IMG/VR virus record: IMGVR_UViG_3300025466_000074
Coordinates: 1-43,655 of that record
DNA length: 43,655 nt
Source: a virus
Reading direction: 5' to 3' (one strand)
Shown here: positions 37,752 to 43,655 of the stretch, piece after piece
Numbering within the stretch: position 1 is the stretch's first letter
How the letters are laid out: every line of letters starts with the position of its first letter
Made by a program: the position numbers and the translations under genes
Notes under the pieces: model-generated
What the model was told of the DNA's origin: nothing
What the model saw: the letters and a program-made list of their open reading frames with translations, nothing else
Databases searched by the model: none

Positions 37752-39135
37752 ACACTTTAAAATCATCAAAAGACTTCTTAGTGTATGTGTTATTATTTTC
37801 TTTTGCTGGTGTACCAGAATCTGCAAGACCAGTTTGTGCTGATTGTTCAACATCAAATAATCGCATCTTCGCTCTATCAATACCCAACACAAATCTCTTA
37901 TATGATGTTGGATCAGAATATCGATTCTTCAATTGTTTCACCATGATTTGACCAAGTGCTTCAAGTTCTTCTGATGTAACTAATGCAAACATCAAGTCAG
38001 CAGTTGCTGGCAAACCAAATGATTCAGAAGTATCTTCAAGACCAGGATCACTACTTGAGAATCCACTTCTTGTTGTTTGTGTTGCAGTTACAATCGGCAC
38101 ATTGAATTCTACTGCAAGTCCACGAAGTTCTTCTGCAATTGCTTTAACGTATGTGTATGAGTTCACATTAGCACCAGCTTTGATTCTAGCAGAACAACAG
38201 ATATTCAAATAATCAATAAAAATGATATCTGGAATAAAATTCTTCTTTAGATTCAATTCGTTAAGAAGAGTTCTAAAGTGAATAGATGATGCAGATGCAG
38301 TTGGATATTCTTTGATAATCAATTTACCAGTTGTCATCTTACGAACTTTTTCTACTTTCTTTTCGTAAGTTTCTTTAGGCAATTCCATCAAATTATCAAG
38401 TGTGACATTCAATAGATTTGCATCAATACGTTCAGCAATTCTTTCTTCTGCCATTTCCATTGTGATATAGAGTACATTAAGACCCATCGTCATAGCACCA
38501 GCGGCAACATGACACATGAATAATGATTTACCTACACCAGTTCCTGCAAGAGCAACATTCAATGTTTTAGTTGGAAGACCACCTTTAGTAATCTTATTCA
38601 ACATCTCTAAGTCAAATGGAATCTTAGATTCTTTTTTATGATAGAAATCATAACGAGAATCTGCATTCTCAAGATAATCATGACCAACATTAGAATCAAA
38701 ACTGACGGCTAAAGCATCAGACAAAATCTTAGGAATTGCTCCTTTTTCATTTGCTTTATCTTTGCCATCAAGAATTGAAATTGAATTTAAGACTGCGTTA
38801 TATACTGCCTTCTCTTGACAAAACTGCTCGGTTTTATCAATAAGCCAGCTAAGTTCAGTTTTTGATTCTTCACTAGATGCTGACGTAATTTCTGAAAGAT
38901 AAGATCCACACTTCGATACTTCGTCATCTGTAAGATATTTCTTCTCTTGGATTTCCAAGGCAATTGATTCAATCGATGGTGAAGTGTTGTAATCATTAGT
39001 GAATTTCGTGATTTCATCAAAAATAACTTTTTCTGCTCTATCTGAAAAATATTCAGTTTTTATGAAAGGCAATACTTTTCGTAAATATTCATCATTAAAA
39101 ATCAGATTCTTTAAAATCGTCTGTTCCAGTTTCAT
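37750..39135 (-). CDS. 41: Replicative DNA helicase, T4 gp41 / DnaB-like
   Basis: A 461-residue hexameric helicase that unwinds DNA for the phage fork and works with the primase gp61. The RecA-type motor has ALAGTGVGKSLF (Walker A, near residue 204), DIIFIDYLNICC (Walker B), TATQTTRSG (motif with the sensor) and later GIDRAKMRLF. The N-terminal part is helical as in DnaB-type proteins. Length is near T4 gp41 (475). The ATG at 39135 follows AGGA; it overlaps the gene at 39095-39418 by 41 bases. Confidence 0.9.
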   Translation of the reverse strand: MKLEQTILKNLIFNDEYLRKVLPFIKTEYFSDRAEKVIFDEITKFTNDYNTSPSIESIALEIQEKKYLTDDEVSKCGSYLSEITSASSEESKTELSWLIDKTEQFCQEKAVYNAVLNSISILDGKDKANEKGAIPKILSDALAVSFDSNVGHDYLENADSRYDFYHKKESKIPFDLEMLNKITKGGLPTKTLNVALAGTGVGKSLFMCHVAAGAMTMGLNVLYITMEMAEERIAERIDANLLNVTLDNLMELPKETYEKKVEKVRKMTTGKLIIKEYPTASASSIHFRTLLNELNLKKNFIPDIIFIDYLNICCSARIKAGANVNSYTYVKAIAEELRGLAVEFNVPIVTATQTTRSGFSSSDPGLEDTSESFGLPATADLMFALVTSEELEALGQIMVKQLKNRYSDPTSYKRFVLGIDRAKMRLFDVEQSAQTGLADSGTPAKENNNTYTKKSFDDFKV

Positions 39136-39418
39136 CCACAATATCCTGTTCTAAATTGCCTGACATGATTTCAACTAACAAATCACCAATGTAATTCTTG
39201 AAATCAATATCTTTTTCAAGTTTTTTCGCTTTATAATTCTCAGTACATTCTAACACATCATATGCGAAAAGTAAATACATCTCACCATTCTTTTCTTCAA
39301 ACTTGACTTTACCATACTTAAAGATTGTATCTTTGTATTGACCATCAAGTAATCGAACATGAACTGTATCTTTATCTTCTTTTGGATAGATAAAACAGTA
39401 ATCTAATCCTTCAATCAT
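39095..39418 (-). CDS. Conserved T4-like phage protein, unknown
   Basis: A 107-residue acidic protein. It has VHVRLLDGQYKDTIFKYGKV and FKNYIGDLLVEIMS, both well known in T4-like marine phages next to uvsX and helicase. No function is established. It may be a replication or recombination accessory, as its place and its coupled overlap with helicase (41 bases) and the VWA gene (4 bases) suggest. Confidence 0.65.
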   Translation of the reverse strand: MIEGLDYCFIYPKEDKDTVHVRLLDGQYKDTIFKYGKVKFEEKNGEMYLLFAYDVLECTENYKAKKLEKDIDFKNYIGDLLVEIMSGNLEQDIVDETGTDDFKESDF

Positions 39419-40002
39419 TTTACATTTCCTAAAGATGTTTTGACTTCATCTGAGAATTGCATTGAAAGTCCAGATGTGCTATATGCTACTGATGATGCGG
39501 CCAAGATTTCCATACCACGCATCATATTACCTTGAGCATAATTTAATGTCTTACTAGAAGCAACACCAATAGAACCAGAAACAGCTTCAACTGAATCGAA
39601 GTTAGCACCCAAGAAAATCACTTCCCATTTCTTATCTTCGAATGATTTTACTTTAGCTTTAATTGCTTCTTTGGTATATTCTTGTGAAGCATTTTCCCAA
39701 CCATCAGTCATTACAACTAAAATTGTTTTCTTTGCATTATCCAATTCTGCTTGTGCCATAATTTTACCACAAGAATCATACAAAGGTGTACCTCCACGTG
39801 GTTGTACTTCTTGGTCACTGACAGGAATCCATTCAGATGCTTTAACATTACGGATAACATCATGTGATACGTTATCAAATACTGCAAGATGCACTTTATC
39901 TGATTTCTTTAATTTTCCAACATAAGCATTGATTGATCCAATTGCTTCATTCCACAATGTTTGCATTGAACCACTACGGTCTAATAAAATATATACATTC
40001 AT
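39415..40002 (-). CDS. VWA-domain protein
   Basis: A 195-residue protein that is almost wholly a von Willebrand A domain. The MIDAS DRSGSMQ lies at residues 8-14, followed by PRGGTPLYDS and VVMTDGWENAS. This is a metal-dependent protein-binding domain. It sits between uvsX and helicase with 1- to 4-base overlaps, which is an unusual partner for recombination genes. It may bind or organise a complex, perhaps with a MoxR-like ATPase outside the window or with the larger CobT-like protein at 5185-7359. Confidence 0.75.
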   Translation of the reverse strand: MNVYILLDRSGSMQTLWNEAIGSINAYVGKLKKSDKVHLAVFDNVSHDVIRNVKASEWIPVSDQEVQPRGGTPLYDSCGKIMAQAELDNAKKTILVVMTDGWENASQEYTKEAIKAKVKSFEDKKWEVIFLGANFDSVEAVSGSIGVASSKTLNYAQGNMMRGMEILAASSVAYSTSGLSMQFSDEVKTSLGNVK

Positions 40003-41075
40003 TATTTGTCTCCATTTGTTGTGTCAATATCAAAAGTTTCATCGATATCAGTATCAGCAATCATATCACCAGTACCAATTCGATATTTGTTTTCGATAAA
40101 ATCTAAGAATTTCTGGTCTCCTAAAATTGATGACCAGAATTGTTTTGTATTAGTATCGGCAAAGCGATGCTTTTCACCAATCTCACCTGTTTCTAAATCA
40201 ACTTTAGAATACCAACCATTACTTGGTTTAACTACATGACCAGATTCTATAGCAAGATCCAAAAGACCAGACCAACGACTAATACCATTATCGAAAGTTA
40301 CAGATACAGGTATCTTGGACTTTTCTTTAACATATCGAGATTTCTCTACATTGATAATAAAATTATAACCCACAACTTCAGTTCCATCTTTTTCTTGTTG
40401 ACGACCTAAGATGAAAATATTATCTGCTGAATAGTATGAACCTGTACCACCACCAACAACATCTTTAGAATATAATTCCATTGTTTTGTATGTATGATTA
40501 ACTACAATCATTGGAATATCTTTGATTGTTAGATGTGGTGTTACCATTCGGAATAATGATTTGATTTGTTTAGCACGAGTCATATCTGCAACAGTCTTAC
40601 CTTCTAATGCATCATCAACTTCTTTCTTTGATGCAAGATTGCCAATAGAATCTACTACGATAATCAAATGGTCACCACGATTGATTTCTTTTAACTGTAC
40701 CATAATATCAGATTTCAGTTGTTCGATATCTGTTAATGGTGAATGAACTACTCGGTCAGTATCAATGCCAAATGCGTCAAAATATGATTGTGGAGTACCA
40801 AACTCTGAGTCATAGAACAACATTGCGGCATCTGGATATTTGTCTAGATATGATTTTGCCATCAATAGACTGAATGCAGTCTTAAAGTGCTTTGATGGAC
40901 CTGCCCACATAGTAAGTCCTGGTGTTAAACCACCATCAATCTTACCAGACAATGCAACATTGATAATTGGAATTGATGTTGGAATCATATCCTTATCATT
41001 GAATAATTTTGATTCTGATAAAATTGCAGTTTCTTTAATATTACTATTTTTCTTTAATTTATCTAATACACTCAT
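40002..41075 (-). CDS. uvsX: UvsX RecA-like recombinase
   Basis: A 357-residue strand-exchange protein. The Walker A motif is GPSKHFKTAF (near residues 58-67), as in T4 UvsX rather than bacterial RecA. HLIIVVDSIGNLA is Walker B, and VVGGGTGSYYSADNIFILG is the DNA-binding region and following strand. It performs homologous recombination and recombination-dependent replication. The length is near 390 for T4 UvsX. It overlaps the VWA gene by one base and the membrane-protein gene by four. Confidence 0.93.
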   Translation of the reverse strand: MSVLDKLKKNSNIKETAILSESKLFNDKDMIPTSIPIINVALSGKIDGGLTPGLTMWAGPSKHFKTAFSLLMAKSYLDKYPDAAMLFYDSEFGTPQSYFDAFGIDTDRVVHSPLTDIEQLKSDIMVQLKEINRGDHLIIVVDSIGNLASKKEVDDALEGKTVADMTRAKQIKSLFRMVTPHLTIKDIPMIVVNHTYKTMELYSKDVVGGGTGSYYSADNIFILGRQQEKDGTEVVGYNFIINVEKSRYVKEKSKIPVSVTFDNGISRWSGLLDLAIESGHVVKPSNGWYSKVDLETGEIGEKHRFADTNTKQFWSSILGDQKFLDFIENKYRIGTGDMIADTDIDETFDIDTTNGDK

Positions 41076-41935
41076 AGTTTCTCTCTTTTACTAAATGAAT
41101 AAGGTCTTTCTTCATCATACATTGTTACTATATTTTCTTTTTCGACATTAATTGCTGTTTGTTCTTGAATATTCCCCGAAACTTGATCCGTTTTAATCGA
41201 TTCATCCTTCTGAACTGTTGAAGAGTTATCATCTTGTTGATTCTGCTCAGGATTATCCACTTCCGTATTGACATCATCTTTTTTCTCCAATGAGATATTG
41301 CCTGCTATTAATAATAACACAGCCAATGGGTCGAACACAAGCATAATTATCATTATTACCAATCTGACTGCTTTGTCTACTCCATTTTCATCATCACCAT
41401 ATAACATATCGGCAACATATTTTATTGGACCAATATCAGCAGTTAGCTTATTACTTTCTTTAAGTAATGGTAATCGTTGAGTATTGATTTGTGATAATTG
41501 TTTCTGTGTATCTTGAATTTGCTTATCTAATTTATTGCTTGCAGTAGATGGATCTTTTGCTCGTGCTAGAAGATAATCAAGTTTCTCTTTAACATTATTC
41601 TCTTGCTCATTCAAAGATTTTAATTCAACAGTATTTTCACCAGCATTTAATGTTGAATCAATATGAGATTTTGCTAAGAAACCAAAAATACCCATTGAAG
41701 TAATGAGCATTAAAAGTAACACAGCAATAGTGAGATATGTTTTTAATAAAATATGTGAACTCTTCCAATTACGATACAACCAAGATGCAGTCACAAGTTT
41801 GGCGAATTCTAATGATGAACCCATCATCACAACTGGCCAAAATGCACCCACAAATATTGATGTGAGACCAATAACTGAATAATATGCGGCAATACCTGAT
41901 AACAAGAATGCCGCTAAGAAAGTTAAAAATATCAT
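41072..41935 (-). CDS. Multi-pass membrane protein with coiled coil
   Basis: A 287-residue protein with membrane segments near residues 3-20, 22-42, 65-88 and 190-215, and a coiled coil between the third and fourth (LNEQENNVKEKLDYLL and onward). The C-terminal ~70 residues are acidic and polar. The sequence SSLEFAKLVTASWL and VFDPLAVLLLIAGN recall an uncharacterised family that occurs in T4-like phages. It is placed between uvsX and DNA polymerase; a role in tethering replication to the membrane is a possible guess only. Confidence 0.6.
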   Translation of the reverse strand: MIFLTFLAAFLLSGIAAYYSVIGLTSIFVGAFWPVVMMGSSLEFAKLVTASWLYRNWKSSHILLKTYLTIAVLLLMLITSMGIFGFLAKSHIDSTLNAGENTVELKSLNEQENNVKEKLDYLLARAKDPSTASNKLDKQIQDTQKQLSQINTQRLPLLKESNKLTADIGPIKYVADMLYGDDENGVDKAVRLVIMIIMLVFDPLAVLLLIAGNISLEKKDDVNTEVDNPEQNQQDDNSSTVQKDESIKTDQVSGNIQEQTAINVEKENIVTMYDEERPYSFSKREKL

Positions 41936-43655
41936 GAGAAAAATGCGTCCAATGTGCTTTGTTCTTCAATAGTCCAATCAATACAATCAAGAATCACTTT
42001 TATTGGATCAATAAATGATTTTTCATATTGAGTATCATAATCAATATATTTGTCTAGTCCAAACTCTTTAGGCAAGTTAGTCGGAAATGAAATAACTGTT
42101 TCTTTAGTTGGATTAGGCATCTTTAGATATGCGAACTTAATCTTTTCTCCATCTTGAATTTCAGGATACTTTTTAGTAAGTTTCATTTCTTTTAATAATT
42201 TATTATATATCAAAGCACCTTTAACATGAATTGGTGTTCCTTTTACATACAAAGAAATTGTTCCAGCATATTTGTCGATACCATTAACACCTCTCGGAAA
42301 AGAGATGTCTTCTGATTGTAATGTCTTGAACTCTTCTTTAAAATCTTTAATGAAATTATGTAAATCCGACTCTGTACCATTCATCATGATTTTGATTGCT
42401 TTTTTCATGTTCTCACGAACTGGTGCTGGAGTTGATGACTTCACAACTTCAATACCCATGATTTTCATGTCTGGTTCATTATAGACAACACCTTCATTGT
42501 CATAAACATTTAAAATATAACGTTTCTTTGCAGTCCAAATACCTTTATCTGCAAGTGCTTCACGTTTCATTTCCATTTTCTGACTATAAGCATGGACATA
42601 GTCAGCAAGTTCTTTATAACTAGCATCGATATACGGTTGAATCTTAGTTTCACAAACCTTGTCCATGAAGGAGATGACTTTAAGAGTTTCTTTCTTTTCA
42701 CCGAATATTTTATGAACAAGCGGCCCAAGTTTAAGATAAATCGAGTCTGTATCGGATGCGATGACATAATCTTCCTCTGTCTTCAAAAGTTTGTTCATAT
42801 ATTCATTAAGTTTAGCTTCAATCCAACGAATGGAAAGCTGGCCAGCAAGCGTAATTGCTGAGGCTTGTCTGACATCAAAGAATCTAAAATATTCGTTACC
42901 AAGAGCACCATATGCTGAATTTAAACATACTTTCTTCGCAAGTTGTAGATTGTGATATCGAGCAACACGTTTTTTGATTTCATATTGTTTGCTTGGGTCA
43001 GATTCTTTTTGTAAATCTTGCTTTGCTAAAATAGATTTCTTTTTGTACGTTTTTCTGTCTTCATACATCGTTTCCATAATCTTTGGCAAGAATCCACGAA
43101 TATCTGTTCTGAAGAATTCACCATTTGGAGTTACAGTAACATTTGATAATTGACTAGTATCTATTTGTTTATTAAGAAGTTTTTCAACATTAACTTCACC
43201 AACAATCTTACGCATCACATCAGTGTATTCATTTCTATTAACTAATGTTTCTGGACTGATATTGTATTGCATAATCAAATGTGGATATAGACTATTCAAA
43301 TCGAATGATGCTACCCAATCATGCTTACCGACTAATGGAACTTTAACATATGCACCTTCAAATGCTTCAGATTTCTCTTTACGCTCTGTTGGTGGAATAA
43401 TGATATTATCTTTAAGTAAAAAGTTATAGATAATGATATCCCACATTAGTACTTGTGTAAACACATCGTCAATATTAGTTTTACTATCATATGCAAGTGT
43501 CAAAGCTAATTCAATAAGTTTTAACTTATCATCAAGTTCTTGAATCAATTCAACGTCAACAATATTGTATTCGATATACTTTTGATGATTTTGAACATAC
43601 AATTCATGCAAAGAATCATATTCGTCATATGACAATTTGTTCTTACCTAATTCTA
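41932..43655 (-). CDS. 43: DNA polymerase, T4 gp43-like (family B), truncated by window edge
   Basis: The C-terminal ~573 residues of the replicative polymerase; the reading frame is open to the right edge, so the N-terminal part lies outside. The visible start, ELGKNKLSYDEYD, leads into the last exonuclease segment (YIEYNIVDVELI). Then come the polymerase motifs: FDLNSLYPHLI (motif A), KKVCLNSAYGALGNEYFRF (motif B) and IASDTDSIYLKLG (motif C). The palm and thumb are complete. It copies the phage DNA with 3'-5' proofreading. The stop at 41932 overlaps the next gene by four bases. Confidence 0.93.
   Translation of the reverse strand, partial: ELGKNKLSYDEYDSLHELYVQNHQKYIEYNIVDVELIQELDDKLKLIELALTLAYDSKTNIDDVFTQVLMWDIIIYNFLLKDNIIIPPTERKEKSEAFEGAYVKVPLVGKHDWVASFDLNSLYPHLIMQYNISPETLVNRNEYTDVMRKIVGEVNVEKLLNKQIDTSQLSNVTVTPNGEFFRTDIRGFLPKIMETMYEDRKTYKKKSILAKQDLQKESDPSKQYEIKKRVARYHNLQLAKKVCLNSAYGALGNEYFRFFDVRQASAITLAGQLSIRWIEAKLNEYMNKLLKTEEDYVIASDTDSIYLKLGPLVHKIFGEKKETLKVISFMDKVCETKIQPYIDASYKELADYVHAYSQKMEMKREALADKGIWTAKKRYILNVYDNEGVVYNEPDMKIMGIEVVKSSTPAPVRENMKKAIKIMMNGTESDLHNFIKDFKEEFKTLQSEDISFPRGVNGIDKYAGTISLYVKGTPIHVKGALIYNKLLKEMKLTKKYPEIQDGEKIKFAYLKMPNPTKETVISFPTNLPKEFGLDKYIDYDTQYEKSFIDPIKVILDCIDWTIEEQSTLDAFFS

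Noticed and set aside
1-43655. tRNA genes, CRISPR arrays, insertion sequences or integrase
   Set aside because: By eye I found no GTTCGAATC-type T-arm with matching stems, no spaced repeat array and no transposase or integrase motif; a tRNA scan would settle the first point.

Overview
The window looks like part of a T4-like (Tevenvirinae-related, marine-type) myovirus genome that infects a Gram-negative host. Evidence for the phage type is a T4-style replication set: family B DNA polymerase gp43, UvsX recombinase, gp41-type helicase, gp61-type primase and RNase H. It is joined by NrdA/NrdB/ThyX nucleotide genes and by many short, overlapping, AT-rich genes that almost all read leftward (minus strand) from the right edge to about 2.4 kb. 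The Gram-negative host is inferred from a two-component spanin, lipoproteins with lipoboxes and a large envelope-sugar gene set. No capsid, tail or terminase gene is visible, so this is only part of a genome.

Layout. (1) 1-2.4 kb: a less AT-rich, control-rich left end. It has six DnaA boxes in tandem at 71-135, a Gene-product-88-like gene, several near-consensus sigma70 promoters (including a divergent pair sharing an A/T tract), and three very small rightward genes. The region ends with converging rho-independent terminators. (2) 2.4-9.9 kb: small zinc-ribbon and unknown proteins, a 2OG-Fe(II) oxygenase, GalE, a CobT-like HExxH + VWA protein next to a second HExxH protein, and RNase H. (3) 9.9-16.2 kb: a SegE-like GIY-YIG protein, NrdB, a second 2OG oxygenase, NrdA, a MazG-like pyrophosphohydrolase, ThyX and primase. 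(4) 16.3-19.2 kb: a lysis cassette with a 3-TM holin, lipoprotein, GH19 endolysin and overlapping i-/o-spanins. (5) 19.2-27.8 kb: virion and capsid-interior genes. Four begin with a sequence like the T4 internal-protein capsid-targeting sequence, and two long proteins are built of repeated modules preceded by L-D-E or I-x-E. (6) 27.8-37.4 kb: about ten sugar-nucleotide and glycosyltransferase genes, including an E1-like 3-dehydrase typical of 3,6-dideoxyhexose synthesis. (7) 37.4-43.7 kb: replication and recombination genes plus a VWA protein and a multi-pass membrane protein, ending in the truncated polymerase.

How the parts fit together (inference). Strong host-type promoters would serve the early left end, the VWA/CobT-like gene and RNase H. 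Candidate late promoters (NATAAATA/CTAAATA) sit before the capsid-interior genes, the virion protein and the gene heading the sugar cluster. Nucleotide genes would supply dNTPs to the polymerase, helicase and primase. Late genes would make the virion, its packaged enzymes, envelope sugars and lysis proteins.

The most unusual points are the helically phased DnaA-box array; the set of apparently capsid-targeted enzymes (a NadR-like nucleotidyltransferase/kinase and a possible nucleic-acid ligase); the polyprotein-like module proteins; and the dideoxysugar pathway genes.
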